Shown: positions 31,084-41,937 of the stretch, piece by piece
How the letters are laid out: every line of letters begins with the position of its first letter
Position numbering within the stretch: the first letter of the stretch is position 1
NCBI GenBank assembly: GCA_009667805.1
Contig: CM019065.1
Location: forward strand, 155,222,101-155,286,100
Direction: 5' to 3'
DNA length: 64,000 bases
Source of the DNA: Leptobrachium leishanense
Lineage: Eukaryota; Chordata; Amphibia; Anura; Megophryidae
Position numbers and translations under genes: made by a program
The notes under the pieces: model-generated
What the model saw: the letters and a program-made list of their open reading frames with translations, nothing else
Database searches by the model: none
Told to the model about the DNA's origin: nothing

Positions 31084-32993
31084 TAGGCATGTGCATTTAG
31101 TTTCGTTACGAATTCAAATTCGCCAGAAAATCACCACCTTCGTTTTTATTCCGGTCCCAAAACGCGAAAATTGGCCATTCGAAAATACGAATCAGCCGAA
31201 AATACGAATTGCGGTAGCAAAACAAAAACAGCTAAACGAAATATCGGGAGACAAAATGGTCTGAAAATAACCCGAAATGATACAGTACAGAACAGAAATG
31301 ATACAGTACAGAACAAAAATGGAACAAAATGATCCAAAACGAAAGTGACACATATCGAAAAACAAATGGAACAAAATCGTTTCTAACTAATAAAAATGGG
31401 GATTTTTTTAACATTGAACTTATAGGATTCACCTATAGTTTTCAATGTTAATAAATATTTTATAAAAACAGGGATTTTTTTAAGCCATTCATTTTTTTTT
31501 CACATGCACTAAAAAGTCTTATTTTTTAGGATTTTTAAGGCATTTTTCAGTATTTTTTCGGTGAAATTTTAGGTTTCCTAACTTATTGTACAGCAACAAG
31601 GCTTTTTTCCCTATAGGATTCAATGTAAAAAAATATTCCCTGTTTTTATTAAATATTTATTAAACTGTTTTTTTTCACTTGCAGCAAAAACGTCTTTTTT
31701 TAGGATTTTTCTAGGCATTTTTTTGAGTGAAATTTTAAGTTTCTTAATTTATCTTACAGCAATGAGGCTTTTCGGTAAACAATACTATTTTTCAGCACCA
31801 AAGATGCTCCTTAGCTTTGTTTATGGTCCTGAAACATCGTATTCAATGATAACATTCAGGGTTATTCAAAGAGCTCCGAATTGGGGCCGAAAGGTAACCG
31901 AATGCTGAAATTTCTCCGGCGTGTTCGGCGGGGTTAATCCAGATGTGTTTGCAGGTTTTGCGGTGTGTATTCGCCGGGTTTTGCGGTGAGTGTTCAGGTT
32001 TGCGGCGGCTTTTCCCTGCACTACGACGGCCCTGTGGTGCTTGCTGAATACACTACAGGGTTGCTGAAATGGGATCACCAAATCGCACCGAATTGAAGAG
32101 AACGAAAAGTCACTGAACGTGCGACTTTAACCCTGAATGTTTCAGAACCATGGAGAGCTCTGGGGCTGCTGTCCATGGTTCTGAATCAGCCCCGCGGGGC
32201 TTCCGAAGCTCTCATGGTTCTGAAATATTGTATTAATAATATGAGGTTTCAGGACCAAAGTCAAGGCTACGGAGCTATCTTTGGTGCTGAAACATAATAT
32301 AATTGATTGACGAAAAAGCTTTGTTGCTTTAACATAAATTAGGAATCCTAAAATTTAACCCAAAAATCCAGAAAAAAGAAAGAGACCTTTAGCTGCAAGT
32401 AAAAAAAATAAACGGTTTAATAAATATTTGATATAAACGGTTAATACTTTTTACAATGAAACCTATGGGAAAAAAGCCTTGTTGCTTTAAAACTAATTAG
32501 GAAACCTAAAAATCCCGGAAAATGCCTAAAAATCCTAAAAAAAATAAATGAACAAATAGATTTTTGGCAACAAATGAAAAAAATAAACGGTTGACTGCTG
32601 GTATTTTCATTTTATTGGTAATAATCTGTTTCACATTCTGAAATAACTAATAAAAAAACGAAATAACTCATAAAATCGAAATACAAATCAACACAAAATA
32701 TCTCATAAAAACGAAAACGAAGTGATCCAAAAAACAAAATATCGGCAGTCTGAAAATACAAAATATCCCATAAAAACGAAAAATAAAGTGATCCGAAAAA
32801 TGAAATAACCCATAACAATGAAAAAGTGATCCTGAAATGATAACCGGCCATCTGAAATCTTGGATTGGTTCAAAAACACAAATTATGGCAAAAACCGAAC
32901 GTCCCGAAACAGAAAAAAAAACAAAACAGAATGGAATGACCCTAAACGATAAAAAAAATTTGAAAAGTGAAAAAACGGCCGTGCACATGTCTA
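31084..32993. mobile_element. hAT-like non-autonomous element 1
   Basis: Ends TAGGCATGTGCATTTAG and GTGCACATGTCTA match those of the better supported element at 50355-52063. I could not find a clean 8-base duplication (TAACTAAG versus ATCTAATG), so the boundaries are less sure. The interior is rich in short A- and T-rich inverted segments and contains a family-Q fragment at 31857-32135. No transposase. Confidence 0.6.
31857..32135. mobile_element. Short family-Q Harbinger-like element nested in hAT element 1
   Basis: CAGGGTTATTCAAAGAGCTCCG at the left, TTTAACCCTG at the right. It shares the GGTTTTGCGGTG...GCCCTGTGGTGCTTGCTGAATAC block with 25281-26162 but lacks the middle. Flanked by ATT and AAT. 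Confidence 0.65.
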
Positions 32994-33668
32994 ATCTAAT
33001 GTGGTAATCATTTTGTGATATAAGTGCATGGATGAACACCTTAGCCGTATCTTGTGTTCAGAAGGGGAGGCTACGAGCAATGATTTGAAGGTAAAATTAA
33101 CAGGATTTGGTGATTGTCTGGATGTAGAGAGTAAAGGTAAGGTCAGAGTGAAAAAGCGATGCCAAGTCAACAACAAGTAGGAGGTGTCAAGCTGATAAGC
33201 CATTAATGTTCAGACAGATTGATGATGGGGGTTTCAAAAACCAGATGGTCAAGAGGAATTTCAGAATTGAGGCACTTAATTAGTAGGAATAAGCAAGCTT
33301 TTCAAGTTGGGAGGTGACAGGTAGTAGGGATGTAAAGCTGTATTCAGATGGGAAAACTTGGAATAAAGAACGGATTGGGACTACGATAAGCATCTACAAA
33401 AGTTGTTGCCAAAATGATAGTACATTGCATGCCATATCAGAGTCATAGTAAAGTTTAAGCCAACCTCATACTTGAGGTTTTTTTTATTCAATTCCAACTT
33501 TCACACATTTTCTACAAAATGGGACTCAACAATGATTGCCATTTCTCAAACGATTGCACATGAATTGCCATAGAGTTGTGAAATATACATTTAAGCTGTT
33601 TTCTTTGCATATTGAGGATTCTTTTTGTATTGGGGTTTAGATATATGCTATAATTTTCAGACTCTCAC

Positions 33669-33846
33669 CTCAATATTGCTGCGAGACCGTGATGATTTGG
33701 TAACTTTTTCCTCTAGCCAGGTGGTGTTGGTAACCCCACATGTTTTAGGGGTGTCATCCTGGGGCTCAAATACAGCATGTTCCTCAGTGTCAGTGAGCTT
33801 TAAAGGTTCAATCAAGAATCTGCGGCCTCTAGTATGTATCACCCCA
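33669..33846 (-). CDS. adam28: ADAM28-like exon 6: prodomain with cysteine switch
   Basis: CTTTCAG|TGGGGTGATA...ATTGAG|GTGAGA, 178 bases; the first base completes a split codon from exon 5, and the exon leaves in phase 0. It encodes about residues 123-182. RFLIEPL and EEHAVFEP are conserved prodomain strands. KTCGV at about 157-161 is the cysteine switch that holds the zinc until the prodomain is removed. The end is basic and serine-rich (SSRSRS, about 174-179), a plausible cleavage region although it is not a clear furin RxxR-(K/R)R site. NTT is a possible glycosylation site. Confidence 0.94.
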
Positions 33847-36546
33847 CTGAAAGTACAAAACAAATACAAAATATAACTCATGGGTTCACTCAATAGGAAC
33901 CCAAATTGCTTGAGATAGCTGCAGGAACTTCTGGATTAAGGTGGGTCCCTGAGCCAAAGAGTAGGAGAGGAACGTGCTGAGAGAGAAAGGGTAAAGGAAA
34001 GGTTGTCAGCAGCACCTGCCCGATTATTTAAGGGAAAAATAGGAATTCTCTTTTTTCAGTAGAGTATCCCTTTAACTTGTTTCCAGTGCGGGTTCTTCCT
34101 CAGTGCCCTTCCATCTTGACAACCTACTTCTTTCCAACCTCATTGTGTTAAAATGCAATGAATTAGCGGAATATGTAGAAATAATTGATCAGATATTACT
34201 GACTGTTGATTTTCATGGTCTAAGGTTAACCTTATCCACAAGAATTTAGTTTCTATGGGAAACTGGCCCTGGGATGACCTGGGGATATTTATAAAGACCA
34301 TGTCATAACAATAGGTGGATATGGTTCAGGAGCCAGAAGCAGATGACAGATTGGTGTCACTAAATAACTGTTATCTGAGTGCAAGACAATTTGTAGTTTC
34401 TAAACATGACAATATTCATTGTGCCTGGGATTTGCCTGGCCAGCATTTTCTAGTGGTATTTGTGATGAACTCTTATGTGTTTGGAATGATATAAAAAGTT
34501 GAGAGTTCTTAGTAGTCAGTAGGAAAAAAGAAGGGAAGGAAGGCTCCTTTCTGAGAACAGAGCTCCTTCTCAGGTCAAAAAATTGAAATGGGACTTCTCT
34601 CCTTTTATCCAGAATGATGAACCTTTTTTCGGTAAAGGATTAATTAATTCAAATACTTATGCTAACTATTTAGCTTTTGTATTAATATACTAACTATATA
34701 GCTTTTGTATTACTATTTAATTGTTATACTATTTAGTTTTTGATATTATTTTGTACTAACACTTGAAATACTAATTGCTATCAGTTTACATTGATTATTC
34801 ATTTATTCCACTAATAGTGTCCAGTGCTTATCTACTAAACCAGGGTTATTTTGTTGTAATTTGCCATTGTTTAATGTCATCTGTGTGTGTCTCATTGCTC
34901 TCAGCCAGACTCAGCAATTGCTTTTGAAGCTCAATGTATTAACTGACTCTTAATTAATGAACTACAGTGATGTTCTTTAAAATGTGTAATGTTCCTGATT
35001 GTCACATATGATCTCCCTGCAGTAATTTGTTAAGTGATACTTGTTTGAACCGTGATGTTTCAGGTAGATGCGTTAACTTATTAATTGACACATTTGCATT
35101 GATGGAGTAACGAATTAACAGATTTTGATTTACATGTGTGTTTGTTTTTTGTGATAAACGGGTTTCAAGAATGTCCTTCAGGTTTTTCTTATGTAATTGC
35201 CTAATATATATATATATATTTGTTTTCACTAACTGCTTAATAAAGTTTTCCCTTTTACTTTCACCAACCGGTCTTGTGTCCTGTTGATTAAATAATATAT
35301 TAATTGCTGATTGATTAGGCAATACACACATCCTTTAAGAAGTTCTCTCAGTGGACTGAGGCCCACTTGAGCTTTCAGTCTATTTTTCTACTTTCCATCT
35401 AGGCGGCATCTATATTGTAATTTAATGTTGTTGTTTTTTTCTATAAGTGTCACATTCACATTTTATTACGCGCCTGTACTATTTTTATAGTTAGCTTTCA
35501 GAATGTGCTTGGGCATTGAGAGGTACTGGCTGGCTGGCGTTACTGATATAATAGCATGCCATAACCGTAAAAGGGATCTCTCTGGGGTTGAGTATAAAAC
35601 TAACTGGGTCTAGAAGAAAATTGTGGACCTCTACCTGAAACATTCCAGACAGAATGCTACAATCACTTAATGGCATTACACGTCATAATTTTGACCCTGG
35701 AACAATGTTGCTTTCCCTGAAGAAGACTTCTAGGGAATTATTAATAGAATCAGGCATGAGAAACATAATCAATTTAGTCCAATGAGCTCACAACCATTCA
35801 TAATATCTTCTTGTATTTTTGAGTTGAGGAATATTGAAGTTGATAAACATGAAAGTCCACACAAACTGATAGTAAAGAATATCACTAGTGAATTAGAGTA
35901 AAGGATGCTTGGTGATATAGTTAATCATTTTAACAAGGGAGGATCTGCCACAAGTATTTTAAGATTGTGTAAGAAGGCAAAAAAACATGACAACAAACAA
36001 TATAAAATATTTAGTGGTCAGATGTTCATAAACATTAAAACAAAACATAAAACAAAAGTAAAATATTATGTCAATCACCTAGGATACCAAATGTGCAGTA
36101 ATTAGGTGCAATTATCTATGATTACAGAGTTAGGAAGGGATAATGAGAGATTATCATCACAGTAGCCCAAGTCCCCTCAAACCTCTTTCCTCCAAGGGGA
36201 ACTCTCAGGATTCAGCCCTCCCAGTGCAAGGGTTTAGTTCTGCACAGACGTTCAGATCAGCACTTGCTGATCTGTGCTCCTTGGATTGAGTCCCAGAAGT
36301 GGAAAGCATTTCTGGACCCATCTCCCTGAAATGCGATTCAATGCGTGTTACGTCTGTAGGATCACTGTGGAGCTGGATTCAAGGCAAGTTTTTTAAAATA
36401 AAGGGTTAAAACGAGGGATTGCAGAGATGGTTAATGTTTTATGGCACCATTTCTCCTCCATTCCCATTTTAACCCAAGGGAATTCCTTTAAGGTTTATTT
36501 TGCTCAAACCAAATTGGCTATATTGAGTAATCACCCATCATCTTAC
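33847..36546. other. Intron 5, no gene identified
   Basis: No exon. Around 34480-34500 there is ATGATATAAAAAGTTGAG (TATA-like) and at 35236-35246 CTTAATAAAGTTT (polyadenylation-like), which could belong to a solo LTR of roughly 0.8-1 kb, but I could not find matching TG...CA ends with a duplication. The stretch 35480-35760 is unique-looking. A TA microsatellite lies near 35198. Confidence 0.4.
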
Positions 36547-36623
36547 CTTATACCGTTGCATGTACTAATGGCAACCATTGACTCTTTATCATTCTTCACG
36601 TGTCCTTGATAATAGCAGTGATC
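36547..36623 (-). CDS. adam28: ADAM28-like exon 5
   Basis: CTGTTACAG|GATCAC...GGTATAAG|GTAAGA, 77 bases, phase 0 in, phase 2 out. It encodes about residues 98-122, DHCYYQGHVKND...AISTCNGI, the highly conserved (D/E)HCYYQGH...S(L/I)STC prodomain motif of ADAM8/28-type proteins. The two cysteines are expected to pair. Confidence 0.94.
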
Positions 36624-36679
36624 CTGTAACAGAATTTTATATTTATATATTAGAATCGAATATAAAAAGAATATATTAT

Positions 36680-37336
36680 CAGGGCTCAAAATTTAATGTC
36701 CTGAGCCACTAGCCAGGCCTAAAGATTTACTTGCCACCAATTACCCCACCTAACCCCTACTCTTAACTCTGCCCCTAAACACACCCTCTTAAATTATCGG
36801 ATACAGGTAACAATATAAATAAATGGACTTTATTTTCCCACAGACTTCACGGAATGACAGCTCCAACACCCAGGAGAACACGCAGATCATCCATCGCTAT
36901 AGATACACAGAGAGCGTCTCTCCTGGGTGCGAGCCCTATGAAATCTGTGGGGCCATCTCCCTCAATACAAGCTGTAACTCTGTTTCAGAGCAGCCAGCCT
37001 GACAGCAGATACATTTCTGCACCTTTGCAGCAGCAACCCCGTAGTTCTGCCAGTGACAGAAACGCTGGAAGCAGCTGCCTTCCCTGACCCAGCGCATCTT
37101 TGACACACACTGGCAGGGGACTGGGCAATCTGGCACGCCCTCTCTGACGTCATCAGAGGGGGTCGCCTCCCTGGATTCCCCGCGCATGCTTTAAGAAATA
37201 CACAGCCGCCGTTCGGAATATGCAGCCCAGGCAGCACAAAATAATTTATTGTGATGCCTGCGTGCGCAATTGCACTCGCCCTCTTTAAATTTTCACTCGC
37301 AAAATGTGAGCAGGCGAGGGGAAATTTTGACCCCTG
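36680..37336. mobile_element. hAT-like non-autonomous element, about 657 bases
   Basis: CAGGGCTCAAAATTTAA at the left and AAATTTTGACCCCTG at the right form imperfect inverted ends of hAT style. The duplication is unclear. The interior is GC-rich with overlapping frames of 77-91 codons on both strands that carry no recognisable domain. Confidence 0.6.
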
Positions 37337-38042
37337 AAATGTTATGAAAAATTATTGATACAATTTAAAATCATTCTCTACTGAACCATAAATGTATCTT
37401 TTATGCATTGCCCCAACAATGTATACACTTCTCAAAAGGACAGGAGTTACTTCTATTATAAAGAAAGTTTATTTATATGTTCACAATAGAATGTGGGCAA
37501 AGCATTCCAATCTTTATGCATTGACACTGCAGTTTGTTGCTAATAAGTCCTGTAGTTGAACATTCACTTTGCTATCTCAAATTTACATCTCACTGTAGGA
37601 ATACATTCTAAAGATCTTCACAGCATACATTGGTGGACTCTAATATTCAGAAACTGGCTTTTTAAGATCTGCTCTGTTTATGCATTCATTTCACTTTGTA
37701 TCACGTAATAGAAATTAATTGGCTGCGGTTTGTATTTTAGACTTAAAGTGACACTATACACTTCATGACTACTTTAGCTTATTTCACGGCAAAAAGGGGG
37801 AGATTATTATTACAGTGTTCCTTTAAAATACAGTAGCGCATGCACTTATAATTATTTATATTGCACAAAGATTTTCCAAAGAATTGACCATGCAATGAAT
37901 CCTTAAGTATCACTGAATCAGTAATACAGGAAAGGTGCAGCCATAGCCCTGTAGATTCCTTTCAGCATCTTCTTTAAAGTGACACTCTACCCACCATGGT
38001 CATTTAATGAATTTTAAATGGTCATGGGTGGTTGAATGTGCC

Positions 38043-38802
38043 AAATTATTATTATTATTATTATTCTTTATTTATAAAGCGCCAGCATATTCCGCAGCGC
38101 TGTACAATAAGCACAGTATAGACAGGGTTACAATACATTGAACTACATTTGACAAACAGTACAGGAGGAGATGAGGCCCTATTCCCGTAGGAACTCACAA
38201 TCTAGGAGGGTTGGGGTTGGAAACAGGAGGAGAGGACTGTAAGGTGAGAGTGATTGATGGTTGCGTCAGTGAGTTGGGTGGTAGGCTTCCCTAAATAGGA
38301 ACGTTTTAAGGGAGCGTTTGAAGGAAGAGAAGTTAGGGGAAAGTCTGACAGTACGAGGGAGAGCGTTCCAGTGAGTGGGGGCTGCGCGTGTGAAGTCCTG
38401 CAGTCTATCATGGGAAGAGGTGATGCGGGGAGAAGCTAGGCGCAGGTCGCTGTTTGACCTTAGGGAGCGGGCTGGGGTGTATTTGGTGATTAGTGAGGAC
38501 AGGTAGTGGGGAGCTGAGTTAGTGAGGGTTTTGTAGGTAAGGATAAGGATTTTGAACTTAATTCTGCAGTGGATGGGGAGCCAGTGAAGGGACTCGCAGA
38601 GGGGAGCGGCAGAGACAGAGCGGCGGGTGAGGTGAATTAGCCTGGCGGAGGCGTTCAGGATGGATTGTAGGGGGGAGAGGCGGGACAGAGGGAGGCCAGA
38701 TAAGAGATTATTGCAATAGTCGAGTCGGGAGATTACCAGGGCGTGTATGAGTTGTTTTGTGGTGACAGCGGTAAGAAATGGCTGAATTCTGGAAATCTGC
38801 AC
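38043..38802 (-). mobile_element. 5'-truncated L2-like LINE, 3' half
   Basis: A clean minus-strand frame of 178 codons (38266-38802): VHALVISRLDYCNNLL-like text, LQSILNASARLI, LHWLPIHCRIKFKILILTYK, PARSLRSNSDLRLASPR and WNALPRTVR, the standard C-terminal region after RT in L2/Rex-type LINEs. The 3' end carries CTTTATTTATAAAGCGCC and an ATT microsatellite tail at 38045-38065. A shorter copy lies at 47426-47780. The frame is intact over the preserved part, so the insertion is fairly young. Confidence 0.88.
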
Positions 38803-39217
38803 AATGGCTTGTGTTCTATAAAGTCAGTTCAGCCATTTAAAAAGTGGGTATTCCTTCCACCCAGAGAGCGGTCACTCATCTTGAGTTTATCAACCTTCTG
38901 GGTTTTAGGTCATGAATGTGTAGCGCTGTACCTTCCTGACAAGCACGTGGTCTAGATGCATTTTAAAGCCATTGGATTGGCTGGCTGCTTGAAGATTGTA
39001 CCACCCCATCAGAGCTCTGACTGACCCAGCTTGGCTCGGAGTAATGGAGCAACACAGTGGGAGCCTGACACTGGATTAAAAAGTGAATCTATAGAGCATT
39101 CAACAAGTCACACCATTTTTGTCACCCTTTCCAACACACACATTTTAACCCTTGGGTGCCCTTTTAAGCCCCTTCATTACACAATTACTATGCCCCAATT
39201 TGTAAAGCTTCCAATAC

Positions 39218-39296
39218 CTGGATTTCAGCCCTGGTTGTTACAGGCGTCCCATCTTCCAGGTAAGTTGTTTCTGTGTAATTCTCACATACCAGTCCT
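39218..39296 (-). CDS. adam28: ADAM28-like exon 4
   Basis: CCTGCAG|AGGACTGG...ATCCAG|GTATTG, 79 bases. The first base completes a glutamate codon from exon 3, and the exon leaves in phase 0. It encodes about residues 71-97, GLVCENYTETTYLEDGTPVT, the conserved NYTETYY...G..VTT prodomain block. NYT is a likely N-glycosylation site. The extra cysteine before ENYT is not usual in this block. Confidence 0.93.
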
Positions 39297-39677
39297 CTGC
39301 AGGAAACATATTGTTTACAAAAAGCAAGAATATAGAACATAGAAAACAATATAGTTCATTAAAAAAGAGTTAGTGCACTCTCATCCACCATAAAAGGAGT
39401 TAATTTTTGGTGTCAGGCTCACAGGTAGAAAAAAAACCCTGAAAGGAGATGCAGATAGTGGACTATTTACAAATACTGTAATGGGGATTAATCATTATCC
39501 AAGATAATACAGCTCTTGGCAAGTAACACAGGCTCACTCACTGGTCTGACATAATCTGAAATAAACGCCCTGTGCCTCTCCCCTTCAGCACTATCTACCA
39601 TAAACTTTGTTCTCTCGAACATCTTGAGATATTTTACAGTCACAGACCTTTGCTTCACATTTGAGAATTTTATATAT

Positions 39678-39858
39678 ACGTTTATTCAGAGAAAGGTGAA
39701 AACCAGGAGAAGTGGCAGGGGAAGAAAACAATCAAGACCAAATAGCCGATTTGGAAAGTGAGATAAATGGGAGAATTTTTCTGGTTTGGCTATTTTGACC
39801 TAGAATTTCCACTTCTCCAGTCATTCTCCTGGGGTTCACCTTTCTTTGAATAGACCTG
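39678..39858. mobile_element. Palindromic Harbinger-like MITE (family P)
   Basis: CGTTTATTCAGAGAAAGGTG to CTTTGAATAGACCTG; the arms carry CAGGAGAAGTGGCAGG and CCAGTCATTCTCCTGG. It is more diverged than the other copies. Confidence 0.7.
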
Positions 39859-40489
39859 ATAGTTTTACCTACTTAGGAAAGAATCAAATAAATCTGGGTT
39901 ATGCACAAAATTAAACATTATTTAGACTTGACTAATAGCTATGCTAAAGCATCTTTAATGTTTGCTGGATAATATCCCCATTGAGAGTCAGATAGGTGAT
40001 TAAGGAAGCTGACAATGCTCTCTGGATAGGGTCAGTTCTTAAAATTATCCTTGAGGTTTTATAAGGTTATGATATGAATCATAGTGGTTTTCAAGTAAAA
40101 AATTCTAAGGATTTCATTAAGCTCTATACCAAAAGACTGCAAAACATCCAGAGCAAACCTTGAGCTCCCTACATCACACATCAGCTTGGTTTCTAATACT
40201 TACAGCTCCCATATCCACTGGGAAAATGTAATTTAATATCAATACTGGAATTAAAAGGCCTTCCTTTGAAAGTCGTGTAGCCATAAAGACCCATTGTTTC
40301 ATAGTTACAAAGATTCTGGAAAAAAATTGCTGCTGCTCTCCTTCCAGTTAAACACTGACATTAAAGAAATCTGTTGACACTGAATACCTGATGCACTGAA
40401 AGGGTTCAAGGAATAAGGGAATTACTTACTAATAAAGTGCAACATTTAAAAAGGAAATAATCTGCATGTGTTCTAACAACACACTGGAT

Positions 40490-40620
40490 CATATTCTAAC
40501 CTTGGTGTAAAGCTAACTTGAACTTTTGCAAACTTTGCAACATCATAGATTTTAATGGCTTTGGTACATTTACAATAGATCAGGTTATGTTTACACCAAG
40601 GTTTGGTTAGAATCCACTAC
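40490..40620. repeat. Imperfect hairpin
   Basis: ATTCTAACCTTGGTGTAAA at the left and TTTACACCAAGGTTTGGTTAGAAT at the right; related in style to the arms at 40768 and 41884. No coding. Confidence 0.6.
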
Positions 40621-40864
40621 ATATTTTTGGTTTTGCCCATTTAAGGGCCAGATCAAACCAGTACAATAGGCTAACAGCTTCAGCCAATAGCTTAACAACT
40701 CCTAGCAATATTAGAACCGAGCCGCAGGCCCTACTTGCGGCTCAGTTGTTTTGTCAGGTTAATATAAATACTTTGGGCCATATTACATACTTGGTGCTAA
40801 CTTAACCAGAGCTGTTGTAAACTTAAAACCTCCATAGGCTATAATGGCTCTGGGAAGTTTACAA

Positions 40865-41875
40865 TAGGCTTGTGCACAGATTTTTTTTTTCGGTTCGGTT
40901 CGTTCAGACTTTGTAAATTTTCGTTTCGACTCATTTTGGCCGATTTCCAGTTCGGTTCGTTTTTCGTATCGACTTTTTTTTCGTGATTTCAGAAATTTTC
41001 GTGTTTTTCAGAACGTCTGTTCTCCTCATTTCAAAGTGTCTATTCGTTTTGACGTAAACTAATGGTTTTTCGGATACGATATGATAATTCTGCCGATGCG
41101 ATAATTCTGCCGATACGATAATTCTGCCGATACGATAATTCTGCCATTGAGTTTTCTCATGTTTTACAAGAAGGATACATTGAGATTTCTCTGGATTTCC
41201 AGGAAGGATACATTGAGATTTCTCATGTTTTACAAGAAGGATACATTGAGATTTCTTTGGATTTCCAGGAAGGATACATTGAGATTTCTCATGTTTTACA
41301 AGAAGGATACATTGAGATTTCTTTGGATTTCCAGGAAGGATACATTGAGATTTCTCATGTTTTACAAGAAGGATACATTGAGATTTCTTTGGATTTCCAG
41401 GAAGGATACATTGAGATTTCTCATGTTTTACAAGAAGGATACATTGAGATTTCTCTGGTTTCCCGGAAAGGATACATTGAGATTTCTCATGTTTTACAAG
41501 AAGGATACATTGAGATTTCTCTGGTTTTACAAGAACGATGCATTGAGATTTCTCTGGTTTTCCAGGAAGGATACATTGAGATGGGAATGAAACAAAATTT
41601 AATTACAGAATCAGCGATATAAATACGATGTTCGAAATTACTGAAATGGAACCGAAATCAAGAATGGAGCCAAAATCACAAATGGAACGAAAATGAATTT
41701 CGATTTTACACATTTCTAGTCCTTTCGAAAATTCCAAAAAGTTTTCATTTCGGCTCGAAAATTTGTTCGGATCTGCCGTTTTCAGATCCGAAAATTTTCG
41801 CAAAATCGGCCGAATCCGAATGCACGAATCGGGGAAATTTCGTGAAAATTCCGAAACCCGAAACGCACATCCCTA
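40865..41875. mobile_element. hAT non-autonomous element 2, 1011 bases
   Basis: A perfect 8-base duplication GTTTACAA (40857-40864 and 41876-41883) and ends TAGGCTTGTGCACAG / CGCACATCCCTA define it as hAT. The flanking interior is rich in TTCG/CGAA motifs (TTCGGTTCGGTTCG at 40890, mirrored near 41800-41860). The centre is a minisatellite (41147-41585). No transposase. Confidence 0.88.
41147..41585. repeat. 33-base minisatellite resembling a LINE 3' tail
   Basis: About thirteen copies of AAGAAGGATACATTGAGATTTCTC plus CATGTTTTAC or TGGATTTCC. The core AGGAAGGATACATTGAGATT is the same as in the LINE tail at 28262-30420 and the orphan tails at 3345 and 46548. The 33-base period keeps two frames open (147 and 121 codons), which are artefacts. 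Confidence 0.9.
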
Positions 41876-41937
41876 GTTTACAACAGCTCTGGTTAAGTTA
41901 GCACCAAGAACTGTATGTAATATGGCCCTTTGTATTG

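Larger units (their letters stand above)
40768..41937. repeat. Foldback MITE split by hAT element 2
   Basis: GGGCCATATTACATACTTGG...AACCAGAGCTGTTGTAAAC at 40776-40823 is mirrored by GTTTACAACAGCTCTGGTTAAG...TATGTAATATGGCCC at 41876-41932. The hAT element 40865-41875 landed near its centre. Confidence 0.75.

Noticed and set aside
36854..37237. Overlapping 77-91 codon frames on both strands
   Set aside because: They lie in the GC-rich interior of a hAT-like element, and both strands are open; no domain.
41147..41622. Frames of 147 and 121 codons with KDTLRFLW or EGYIEIS repeats
   Set aside because: Produced by the 33-base minisatellite inside hAT element 2; two frames are open at the same time.
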